Assembly: GCA_023634235.1 (NCBI GenBank)
Contig: JAMKCF010000003.1
Location: 25,635,299-25,699,298, forward strand
From: Pisaster brevispinus
Lineage: Eukaryota; Echinodermata; Asteroidea; Forcipulatida; Asteriidae
Direction: 5' to 3'
Length of the DNA stretch: 64,000 nt
A program made the translations under genes and the position numbers. The notes beneath the pieces are model-generated. The model had not been told where the DNA came from and searched no databases. It worked only from the letters and a program-made list of their open reading frames with translations. Below, in pieces: positions 35,428 to 47,000 of this stretch; the first letter of the stretch is position 1; every line of letters starts with the position of its first letter.

Positions 35428-38424
35428 TGACATATAAATGTGCCCCATGTAGATTGCCATTTTGATAATTTGATGGGTGCAGCAGTCTTAATAGATCCAG
35501 GTTCAGAGCTCTCCTATTAAACATTTGACAATAACAAACAATGAGCTAAACAGAATGAATTTCAAAAATATCAACTGTATTTTGTAATGACATGAATAAA
35601 TGAAATCTGGTTATGTTTATCCACAATAAGAGTAAGTGTCTAATAGCTTTGGATGGTTGATCTCCCACGAGACTCTACGGTACTGCCAGACGAGAATTAG
35701 TTTGGAATTGGGCCAGATCTGGGTTTATTACGTACACATCATTAATAACAATCAACAATTGGAAGCGCACGAACAGACATGTTGCTGTAAATTCCCCTGG
35801 AATACAGTATTTAGGTCAATTCGGATGTGAGTTCAACAAGGAAAGCTTTTTACCATGAGAGGTTGATGACTCTGCATTACACCCACCAGGGCGATACATC
35901 ACTTAGACATTGAATAGGTACTTAATATGTTCTTTGGTAACTGTCGTGCTAATCAAGACCACTTCATACTGATTGTTCATCGACAGTGGAGTAGCCTGGC
36001 TCCAATAATCAAAAGTATCATCTTGCCACAGACTGTAGCTGGAGGCTTTTCAGGCAGCCCAATTAATTTAAACATTCTAAAAAAACGTTTTAATTAAAAA
36101 AATAAAAGCCCCGTCCCCTTACCCCATCCTGTAGGCGAGCCCCACGTCACAGTATAGCAGGACTGATTTTAAGATTTAAAAGTCCACAGAAATTAAAGTA
36201 AAATGTTGATTTTCAAAACAAGAATGTAAAACATTTTCCAATTAAGGAGCTGTCCCACTTCATACTATACGACCACTCAGTGTACTTAGAGAGCATACAC
36301 CATTTATCACAAGTTCCTGGCTGCTGAGCTGAAGTTACGCCCAAACTAGATGGTCGTCTGGGCTATAGCTGGCCATGCCCAAGCTACAATTGGTAACGGC
36401 GCAAGTAATGCTGATTTCATCAAGCGCTTAAAATGTATAGTGAAAACAAAATAGTATTAACACGAATATTATCACATAAACAAACAAACACCCCACCCCA
36501 AAAAACCCAAAACACTAACATAAAAAAACAGCACAAAAAGACACACAAACAAACAAACAGACAAACAAACAAACAAACAACCAAACAAACAACAACAACA
36601 ACACTCGTTCGATTGCAAGCTAAGTGAATAGTAAGTTAATTTCAGAACCAATTCCATCGAGAAATATGTGCGTTAAAAACACTTTGAATAACATTGAATA
36701 ACACAGATGCATAGTTATAATGACCCTTAAAAAACCACCGTTTCTTTATTTTGATTTCAAAAATCAAAACAAACTGACATTGAAATACATTTATTTTGTG
36801 TGACCTCTGTAGACTCACGCAATGATAGCCCCAGATGTTTTCCCCTAAACCGGATACGACCATTCTACGGCTACATCCCTCTAGGCCAGATAGGAAGCAA
36901 CTTGAAGGCCAAAATAAATCAATGCGTTCTCACAGCCTGAAGTACAGATCCCAATGTGATGACTTTAGATCACATCCAGTTAGTATTGTGACGCGAGCGT
37001 TCGGTCGGCTATCAGACTTGGGAAGCACCTAAAAATAGCGCACGTGTTCCCAATATGCCTGGGCGTCGCGTCCTGCAGTTGTAGGCCACAATCTCAGAGC
37101 AGACTAGAATTGGAGTCGATTAATTATACTTAGTCTTATAGTAAAGACAAGTCAAGCAAAAACAACTGTTTCAACAATTGGTTCTAATCAAGGCTCCAAT
37201 TATCCATCTCCTACTTACATATACATGTATACATTGGTGACCACAGAGAGCAAAAACTTCTCTGTTAGGGTTATATGGAAATCAAACTTAATAACTAAAA
37301 TCTTCCCGTTTTATAGTAAACGGGTCTCATTGCCCATGTACAAATATATTCATATGAGTGGTGCAATAACACATTAAGTTTCCATTAAGTCAATGCCCGA
37401 AATAAACATGACATAGCCAATAAATCCATGTCCTAATTATACAAGTTGTGATGCAATAGAGAGATGTGATACCCCTCCCTGGATGTAACATAATACCTGA
37501 GGGTGTAATTTACCACCTCAGTGAATTTAATACAAACATTAGATGAGGGGAACAAGTGTTTATAACGGAGTAAAGTAAGTAGCAAGTGTTTATAATGGGG
37601 TTATGCCCTGAGCATCACAGTATTAAGGAGTGACCTTAACATGAAATTCAACTCATGGTAATTAACTTGATGTATCAACCGCAGACGTTTTAATCTAGAA
37701 ACCTAAATGTAGTGACCAATAACACGAACCATTGAGGAAGGGAAACTTCACTGCCTTCTTCTCTTAAGGCTTCCCGCCCTATCAGTCTCAACAGTGCACT
37801 GTGCCAAACATTAATGTGGTTTAAATAACATGAGTCAGAGATAATAACTCAACGCTATGATCGGTATCCTATGGTCGTCTGCAGTAAGTCATGTTGACCA
37901 AGTATACAAAGCGTAGAATATAATAACATTGTATTTTGGTGTGTGATTTATTTCTGCTCAGAATTATCTTTCGGTGTTTAGCAAGTTTTGTGCTTTACAA
38001 CTTTGTAAACTGATGCACTGGACGTGATAGGACGACCCTTCATGCAACAGTAATTTTTGTTTCAGTTAAACGGAGTGTATCGGAAAAACAACAACTAAGG
38101 CCAATTTCGTTTTACGCTGCTTGGTAAGGTTTGAATTTCAAAGCGCACAGAAGAATCATGACAAGTGTGTTGAACACAGATGTGATTTTTTTAAATACTA
38201 ATATTATAGTACTACTCATCCTTTGACGACACTCTCCCTAAACAATAAATCAGCTTCGTTTCCGTTTCTAGGGATTCACCCTTAAATCCAGGTCAGCACG
38301 GCAGCTCAATATAGGAAGATTACACATAACCTTCAACCCTATAGACCGTTTCCTACAAGTGTAAATTGGTTTTACAAACAGGCTCTTCCTCATTTCCCTG
38401 TATCAATCTCTACCACAAATATCA
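35428..38424. repeat. FREP-4 upstream region, copy of the FREP-6 upstream region
   Basis: From about 35640 the sequence matches 57400-59630. It includes a CAAA-type simple-repeat tract at about 36475-36605. The last kilobase is also the reverse complement of the FREP-2 upstream region. The paralogous empty site for the Harbinger MITE is at 38125-38127. No gene is seen. Confidence 0.65.
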
Positions 38425-38439
38425 ACGACACGAAGTCGT
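38425..38439 (+). promoter_or_regulatory. Conserved 5' hairpin motif, FREP-4
   Basis: ACGACACGAAGTCGT, ending 22 nt before the ATG, identical in spacing to FREP-2 and FREP-6. Confidence 0.35.
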
Positions 38440-38461
38440 CTACTGCTGACTTTTGAGCACG

Positions 38462-40720
38462 ATGGGGCGGTTTTTCCATTTAATCTGGATCGTTTTGATT
38501 GTTCAGTCTCAAGCTGAACTACACGTTGCATCCTCAGCCAATCAGAAAACGTTTTTCTGTGAAAGTAAGATAGATGAGTTGAAGAGTATTGTATCAAACT
38601 ACCTAGAAATGGTTAACACTGAACTAAGAAACACAAGACATCAGGTGGAAGAGCTGAAAAATGCAATGACTGATAATCAAGAAGCGGTTTCCTCTGAGCT
38701 AGAGGACACAAGACGTAAGATGGGTGAGTTGCAGATTGCAGTCTCTAACAACCAAGAAACAATTTCCTCTGAGCTAGAAAACACAAGACGTAAGATGAGT
38801 GAGTTACAGGTTGCAGTCTCTAGCAACCAAGAAACGGTTTCCTCTGAGCTAGAAGACACAAGACGTAAGATGGGTGAGTTGCAGGTTGTAGTCTCTAGCA
38901 ACCAAGAAACGGTTTTCTCTGAGCTAGAAGACACAAGACGTAAGGTGGACGAGTATCAGGCTGCAGTTTCTGGTAATCAAGAAACGGTTTTCTCCGAGTT
39001 TGAAGATGCACGAAGTAAGATGGATGAGTTGAAGGTTGCTGCTTCGAGCAACCAAGAAAATGTTACTTCTGAACTTAGAAACACCTAAGATCAATTGACC
39101 GACACAAGACGTCAAATGGAAGTCATGGGGCGTCAGGTGGGAGAGATCCAGGAGTCATTATCTGATAGAGATAAACTCCTTAATGGTAGGTAGAATGATT
39201 TTGCAACCGTTGTCAGACGTTTGGAACACGAGCAATCGATAAATTACCATAGTGCATACAAACATGATTAAGGCTTAACTTTCATAAAAATAAGTTGAAC
39301 AAAACCAAGGATCACTGTATATTTTAATTCCAATGTTGCGCAATGATCATAAATATTACATCTTAATTACTATATTGTATGGTGCCATTTTATTCATAAA
39401 ACCTATGAATAAAGGGTTTTTTAAAGACCGTTTTCCTTCAACTTTCCAATTGTCTTTGTTTTCTATAATGAAGTCATGATCTCTATTACATACGAAGGAG
39501 GTTTACTGATCCAGTGCCAACCTAAAGATTGTTCCGACATTCATGCAAGGGGTGTGACACGCAGTGGTGTGTACGCGGTCAAACCGCTGGATTCCGGTGA
39601 GCCGTTCTTGGTGTACTGTGACATGGAGACAGCCGGCGGAGGCTGGACGGTAACATAAATACATTATTTTAACAAAGGAAAGGTGAAAGGAATGCTCACT
39701 ATTTGATGATGTGAAGTATTTACGTGAAGTCAAAGCCATTCAAGTGTACGTGTTCTTTGCCAGGTTTTCCAGCGGCGCCAGGACGGCAGTGTGGATTTCT
39801 ACTTGGACTTTGCCAGCTACAGCCGGGGTTTTGGGAATCTAGAGGGAGAGTTTTGGCTCGGAAATGACAACTTGCACCGTCTAACCGCTCAGGGCGAGTA
39901 CGAACTCCGCATAGATTTATCGGACTTCGAGGACGAGTCCAGGTATGCCGTCTATGACTCGTTCAGCATCGCCGATGTGAGTGACAACTACAGGCTGGCG
40001 GTGGGAAGTTACTCAGGAACCGCAGGTAATAAATCAATATTAATTCCGAAAATGTATTGAGACAAGGAACTAATGTTGCCTTTTTGATTGTTCTTTGTTT
40101 TTAAAAATCTTTCCCCGGAGTTCCACAGAGAAAATGAATTCAAAGCGGTGACGATGATTCTGATTTCCTCGATGGTGCACATTGTGTTTAAATTCACAGT
40201 TTTCGAGAAAAGTACATGTTTAATGTTGATTTATTGCGCTTAAAACATACACAAGTTTCTTTTCTCAGAGAAGTTATTAATAACTGTGAAGACAAATATA
40301 TTAAGTTTTAATCGTTTTGATAGGCTGAGTTTAAATTAGACGAAAAGTAGTACTCCAAAACTAGATTAAGCGTCATATGAAATAAAATTATATATTCATA
40401 CAAACAAAAGAATAAAAAAGGTTATCGCGCATCCTTTAAAATTAAAGGATCTTTTCTTTGTTTCAGACGACTCGCTAAGCTACAACAATAACCGTCAGTT
40501 CTCTACTAAAGACCGAGACAACGATGCATCGAGCCTGGACTGTGCCCAGTTACGCCGCGGCGCCTGGTGGTACGGATACTGCAGCTTTTCTAATCTTAAC
40601 GGGGCGTATCTCAATGGGACCACGACTGAATATTGTCGGGGAGTCGTTTGGAGTCACTGGAAGGGGCAGTATTACTCACTCAAAACCTCCGAGATGAAAA
40701 TACGACCCACTCCACAATAA
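38462..40720 (+). pseudogene. FREP-4: fibrinogen-related gene with a stop codon in the stalk
   Basis: Exons 38462-39185, 39498-39649, 39764-40025, 40467-40720; all splice phases hold. It starts [17 protein letters not shown], a signal peptide, and has no cysteine-rich head. Six 25-residue stalk units follow (38606-39055). A TAA at 39086-39088 stands where FREP-6 has TTC, cutting the product to 208 residues with no FReD. Everything after the stop is in frame and undamaged: the rest of the stalk, exon 2 ([13 protein letters not shown]), exon 3 and exon 4. If it were read through, the product would have 463 residues. The exon 2 donor is GTAACA instead of GTAAGA. Exon 4 and late intron 3 are nearly identical to FREP-3. 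It is either a very young pseudogene, a null allele, or a gene for a stalk-only secreted protein. ATTAAA at 40756 may be a poly(A) signal. Confidence 0.8.
38606..39055 (+). repeat. Stalk-coding 75-nt tandem repeat, six units (FREP-4)
   Basis: Six in-frame 25-residue units, each with the pattern [15 protein letters not shown], lie within exon 1. The hydrophobic spacing (4, 7, 3, 4, 7) fits a coiled coil with a hendecad-like offset. Confidence 0.85.
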
Positions 40721-41230
40721 TAAAACCATACCACTCACTGTGTTGCCGCTCACTTATTAAAGTCATACCAGTACCAATCCTCGAGATAAATAGTTTCCCT
40801 TTGAAATTTTTTTTAATTCGGGAAATAAGCCACTAACACAACATGTATTATTGTGATGGCCGTTATTGTGATAAAGTGTATATACAATCCTTAACTGCAG
40901 CCAGTTTTTTTTTCTGCACTTAAAAAAATAGCTTCTTTGAACCGTTACCAAAAGAGAGGATAACTAAACAAAAATAGTTTATTAACGGTAAAAACTAAAT
41001 CTAGGTCTACCCTTTCAAAAATGTAGGTATACCTTTAATTTTAGCTTGCAAGTCAAACCCAGATAAAATAATAAACAATTTGTTGCTATAAAGCATATGT
41101 TAGAGATGATTTTTCTAACAATAAGGTCACTTCATGTCAAAATAAGTTGTTTATTTTTGTTTTGATTGGTTATTCATTTATTTGTTTATTTATTATTTAT
41201 TGTATTTTTTTTAATTTTTTATATATCAAT
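40721..41230. repeat. FREP-4 3' flank
   Basis: Closely matches 25003 onward, 48488 onward and 62103 onward. There is no coding sequence. Confidence 0.7.
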
Positions 41231-41471
41231 TGATTGATAGATTGATTGATTGATTGATTTTGTTTGTTTGTTTGTTTGTTTGTTTGTTTGTTTGTTTGTT
41301 TGTTTGTTTGTTTGTTTGTTTGTTTGTTTGTTTGTTTGTTTGTTTGTTTGTTTGTTTGTTTGTTTGTTTGTTTGTTTGTTTGTTTGTTTGTTTGTTTGTT
41401 TGTTTGTTTGTTTGTTTGTTTGTTTGTTTGTTTGTTTGTTTGTTTGTTTGTTTGTTTGTTTGTTTGTTTGT

Positions 41472-41511
<40 letters not shown>
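41231..41511 (+). repeat. Compound microsatellite (GATT)n-(TTTG)53-(TTTA)n
   Basis: An uninterrupted TTTG run of 53 copies lies at 41259-41470. GATT units precede it and about eight TTTA units follow. The same place in the FREP-3, -5 and -6 flanks has only short GATT/TTTA tracts. The expansion is therefore private to this copy. Open frames through the tract are artefacts. Confidence 0.95.
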
Positions 41512-41515
<4 letters not shown>

Positions 41516-43808
41516 ATATTTTTGTGGGTGTCAGATTATATATCTTGTGAAAGTCCCTGCGTGGCCTGATCTCTAACTATACACACTGACAAGGTTCCAG
41601 CTAGGATGAAATGAAAGGGTGGGGCGCCTCTTTGTGCGTCCAATCTTGCAAGCCAGATGTGGTGAGCTTCCGGGCCCCATGAAAATATTAGGCTGTAGAT
41701 TCTCTTAGGAGCCATGTGAGGTAATTATACCTACTTTTAAATTTCCATGTTCAGTACAGTACGCACTGCAAAACCATTGCTTGAAAAAAGCATTATACAT
41801 TTAGGTTTACATTTGTATTTATTTTTTTATTATTATTTTTAGTTCCCCCACCCCAATAATAATATTAATAATAATTAAAACTTGTAAAGCGCCATCTATC
41901 CAAGACTAAACTTATTCCGAGGCGCATAAAAACCAAACAAAAAACAGAGTAACAAATTACGTAGCTAAGGTTCATACGTGCCTGACACTGAAATAATAGG
42001 CAAACGTCGTTATGCCAACCTGAGTATTACAATTTTAAACTTATTGGAATAATACTTGGGGGTAGGTCATGCATTTGACAGATTAGTGTAATTATGACAA
42101 GTTATTGCAACCTGAAGGTTATTTGCTTCAACTTTTTAGGAGACATGATAAATTTTGGCTTTAAAGTTGATCCTATTTGTCTTGTGAAGTGGAGAAGTGC
42201 TTCATGAAAACTGGCAGCAGGCCGTTTTGGGAAAAAAACAACATAACAAAACTTTTAAAAAGGGGGTGTTGTTATTTTTTGGAGTATTTCATAAAATATC
42301 CCAATTGGCTGATCTGCCAAAAACTGAAAGAATTTCAAAATTTTAGTTGTCTAAAATATGTTTGATTAATTTTCAAGAGGCTGAGAGACTTGATTAATCC
42401 GCCAGGAGGTTCCCCTGTGTAAGTATGCATATGCATATGCAACATACGCGTCCGCTGCGAACCAATGAAATCAGTTCAATTTACGACGACTCTTTCATTT
42501 GTAAAGTAGGTGTTCACAAATAAACTCCACAACGTAACATACAGCATAGAGAATCTCTATGCATTCAGTTATGACCGTGAAGAATCGATACTGATAGAAT
42601 ATCTATGCACAAAACAACAACAGTTTTTTTTCAAATAAGCCAGACTGTTGTTGTTTAGATTCCTATTTTGACGAATCTGTTGTATGTTTAGATATTTTTT
42701 AAAATATGTTCAGTGCACACTGCTACACAATGAATTCCGATGAATCCTAGACGTTTGAGGTGACTTTAAGTTTGAACAAGCTGCTAACTATGGAATGGAA
42801 ATAATTATGAAAAAATATTCTTCAACAAGCGAAACTCTTGATAAATACATTCCTAAGTTTTGAAGAAATTCCGTTTACATTTGGAATTTTTTAAGACAAG
42901 TTCCCTGAGGGTGTAACAATGGAGTGTACATAAACTACGACCCCTCGGTCCTGCCACTAGTACGTGGGGGAAGGAGCACCGCTGAGCCCCACAAGGGTCA
43001 CCCGGCGTCAATGCAAAACTTACTGGATTGGCATTTAATTGACACTAGAGGGCGCGCGTTACAAAAGCTAACACAGGTTAATGGAGGTCAATGCTCGATT
43101 AGCACTAGACCCGACTTGAACCAAGTCTACGACAGGCCTGATTTGATCATGACGACACAGCCTTTTGAAATTGGGTTGAGGAGAGATCGCCAAATATTAT
43201 TATAATCCCATAAAATTACTGCATTTAACAGGTGAACATCAAAATGATGAAATATTCTTGTGTTGGTTTAGCATTATTTTTACTGTTAAGTGGAGGATTA
43301 TATTGAACTCAGTCTATACAAAACTCATTTTGAAATACAAGTAGTCTAAAGAAGTGTACAAGACTCGGAATCTTCTCTCTATAAAACATAGAGTTAACCC
43401 AACTCTATGATTTAACAATATCCTGATTAAACGTGTACAACTATTAGTTGATATAATTATTTGTTTTTCATTGTAATATAATTATTACAGTTTAGTTGGT
43501 TTCGCTGGCAATATTATGCGGTGTACGCTGATTAAGAGCCATGATCTCTAAAAAATATAGAAAAAATTACCTACAGAAAATAAACGTGTTTTCTCTTGCT
43601 CAAAGCAACATGGAAACGAGAGTGTGAGCCCAAAGGTCGCGACCTTTTTGGTGCAAATATTATGCTTATCACAAAGTTGGATCGGACACTTGAACACTTA
43701 CAGCGCACTTGGGTTTCTTATTAATTCCAGCCTAATGATTATATCTTGTGCTATACCGCTGCATTAAAAAGTCCAATGCACCCTAATGTAAATTTTGGTG
43801 TCCAGTGT
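41512..43808. repeat. FREP-4 3' flank, an unmatched segment, then FREP-5 upstream region
   Basis: Up to about 42390 the sequence matches the other 3' flanks. The stretch 42400-42910 has no paralog that I can see in the window. From about 43110 it matches 6955 onward and 56095 onward, the upstream unit of cysteine-rich-head genes. No gene is seen. Confidence 0.55.
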
Positions 43809-43847
43809 ACTTCCTCATACTTGCTGGGATAACGTATCCATAAATGG
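43809..43847 (+). promoter_or_regulatory. Paired ETS-like and CArG sites upstream of FREP-5
   Basis: ACTTCCT at 43809-43815 and CCATAAATGG at 43838-43847. The CArG box carries one A/T change that keeps the CC(A/T)6GG consensus, at the same 22-bp spacing as in FREP-1 and FREP-3. Confidence 0.5.
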
Positions 43848-44079
43848 TTGGATAGAAAAGACCGAAGAAACAAACTTTGTTATGTTTGGTTCTGGTCTAG
43901 TGCTCGACAAAGAAATATAAAAAGAGGGTGTGTAAAGTTGAAAGAGAATGAATTAACGTTTCCACTGTGAGCCAAACATTGTTGTTGCATCGTCTATGAA
44001 GTTCAACCACAAGCTGTCTTATCAGAAAGTACGAGACTGCATACAAAGTAACATTGCTGGTTATCAGTTTGCCTTGAAA

Positions 44080-47000
44080 ATGGACCCAGCACGTATACAA
44101 ATGACCGTGTTGGTCTTCATAGCCGCGTTTACTATGAGAGCAAGATCCCAAACTGAGCATAGCATTGGTTCATATACAACAAGCGAGACTGAACGATGTG
44201 TGTGCCAGCCACACGTCACCATCAACCCGCCCGTTTGCGGACGCTCCGTTCCCGTGAACTCCGGTACCGGCAGCAACTGTACGACCGTCCAGGAAGTACT
44301 TCGCATAGTCTCTGACAATCACGAATCGGTTTCCTCTGAGCTAGAGGACACAAGACGTAAGGTGGAATCGATTTCCTCTGAGCTACGGGACATGAAGCGA
44401 CAGCTAGAAACAATGCAGTCAGCAGTTACTTCCATAGTTGGACTGCTAAAAGGTATAGTAATGTGGCGGGCACAGACCGTTATCCAGTCTGTGGTTATTA
44501 ACTGGACCTTTTCTCTTGCTAGCTCAAGTTAAAGTCACTAAGCGGACGTAAGGCTTGGTGGCGAGATTCGTTTAGGAGGAAGTATACCGCCCGATTATAA
44601 AACAAATGTAAACCTCTCTGTCAGAGTACACTCAATTCCCTATTAATAATACACTGTTGAACAATAAGTTTATGAGCAACAACATCAGCCTTGTGGTTTA
44701 ATTTGTCAACCTCTTCTATGGCAAGCCAAAGTAACATTTATTACTATAAGCAACGTCTTTAAAACATTTAAGAGATATCTCTAAATGTTTAAATCTCTAA
44801 ATGTTTAGAGATATCTCTTATGTTTAAATATATCTCTTAATATTTAGAGATATCTTTAAATAATTAGAGATATCTCTCGTTTAAAAAGGGCAATTTATTT
44901 TTCTAAATAAGTGACACACGGAACATCATTTTTTTTCAATGATTTAAAAATATCTTTTAATTATTTAGAGATATCTCAAATTCGTTTAAAGATATCTCTA
45001 AATGTTTTAAAGATATCTTTAAATCATTTAGATATATCTCTAAATGTTGGCATCAACGATTGCTTTAAACACACCGTGTTATTGCTCACAACGATGTATT
45101 TTCATAAAACATGTATTGACATCATCGTTGACTTGAAATGCATGATTCTGTTGGCGACAATGCTGCCATCAAGTGCATTATTTGGCGACATGGATAACTT
45201 GAAACTGGTTCGTTTGCAACTTCGATTAAATGGAATGCCTTCCGAAAATAACATCAATGACCTGAGTGTGCGGCGCTTCCTAATTTGTGAGCTTTACGGA
45301 GCCGTAGCTGATTTAGAGATATCTCTAAATGATTTAGAGATATCTCTTAATCGTTTACAAATATCTCTAAATCATTTAGAGATACCTCTAAAAGATTTAG
45401 ATATATCTCTAAATGAGTTAGATATATCTCTAAATGATTTAGAGATATCTCTAAATCTTTTAAAGATATATTTAAATCATTTAGAGATATCTTTAAATTA
45501 TTCAGAGATATCTCTAAATCATTGAAAGATATCTTTAAATACATTGAAGACATCGTCGATGGTATAAACATTTAAGACGTTGCTAATGCTAATAAATGCT
45601 ACTTTGGCTCTCCATAACACGGTGTGTTTAAAGCAATCGTTGATGCCAATATTTAGAGATATCTCTAAATGATTTAGAGATATCTTTAAATTATTAAAAA
45701 ATATATTCAAATCATTGACAATTATGTTTTGTGTGTCACTTATTTCAAAAAATAATTTCCCTTTTAAACGAGTAGTATTAGTGACCGATTTTTTTCACGC
45801 TATTAATGGTGGCAGTCAGCAACTGACAGTATCATAAGTTCAACCCACTTCCCCAAGGAATACCAGACCAGAAAATAACTCTTTGCAGAGAGTTGATAAA
45901 CATCAGCTGGCAACCATTTAAGTCTGTAATGTAATTCATTCACTGATAAAAGCTTCAAATACTGTTATGGGAAATGTTAGTAATTTGTAATGTCCCGAAA
46001 ATTGTACTAAAATTATGCTGAGCTGCCCTATAGTACATAATGTTATGCATGTCAAATGACCTCCAGACAGTGACCAGTCAGCAAAATGGACACTGGTATC
46101 CTTGCCAGTCAGCAGTTTGAGTCAGCAGTTAAAAAGTTCATCAACTCAGCAGAAACTATTATTTTCTTGGGATAAAGTCCTTCAAGTCCATCCTTTGTTT
46201 TATATTGAACAACGATGATGTGGCACTGCCCTATGAGCAACAATCAGGGGTATAAAACCCAGCTCAACACCAAATAAGCGAATTTTGGATTGGAGACAAT
46301 GATCAAGACATAACCTATGATGCCGAAAGTTTGAGTCTGCTTCACCACTAAAGCAGAATGCAGAGAACTGTGGACCAGGAGTGAAGCCATGCAGCTCACC
46401 AGAACCACGAGATTCATGAGGAGAACTCCACCCTTAACAAGACATCTGAACTGTCTTCATGCCCGTCTATATTCCGTCGTCCCATTGACCAGTTGAGGAT
46501 CCAATGGAAGAACCCCGAGTCATCAACAGCTAAGTACATGTACATGAACTTTTCCGAATGCCGGCTCGCGTTTAAAAAAACTCAATTGGTACCATTGGGG
46601 AGTCTAACCTTTAGGATAAAATGCAAATGTAATTATATTGAAAAGTATTAATTAATTGAGAGAAGACCATTTTTACAATAAAACTCTCTTAAAACCATAA
46701 TGTACATTATCTAAATTATCTTGCAGTCTTTTGTCGTGTCGCATGTCCAAGGAAACTTCCATTGAGATGTATAAATGCGCATGTGCACGTAACAATACCC
46801 CAGCTGCCCCTATGCTAAGGCTATAGCGCACAAGGCAATGGGAAAACCCCTGAAATTCACTGACTTGCTCGGTTGCGGCCTGGGTTAACCAATAAATCAA
46901 GGCCACTCAAACTTTTCAACTTGTTTCTCGAGCGTTTAATGAAGGAAGCAAGTAAAAATTAGTTTTTTACAAAATTAATCAGCGGAGTAATTACAAAATG

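Noticed and set aside
40009..40197. 62-codon minus-strand frame repeated at the exon 3/intron 3 border of several FREPs
   Set aside because: Conserved only because the intron start is conserved between recent duplicates; it overlaps the coding exon and has no family match that I recognise.
41250..41511. Three overlapping open frames of repeated FVCL
   Set aside because: Pure translation of a TTTG microsatellite.
44911..45525. 204-codon open frame rich in ISLN/LEISLN repeats
   Set aside because: It arises from ~21-bp spacing of AGAGATATCTCT palindromes inside a transposon, and similar frames appear on the opposite strand. No protein family is recognised.
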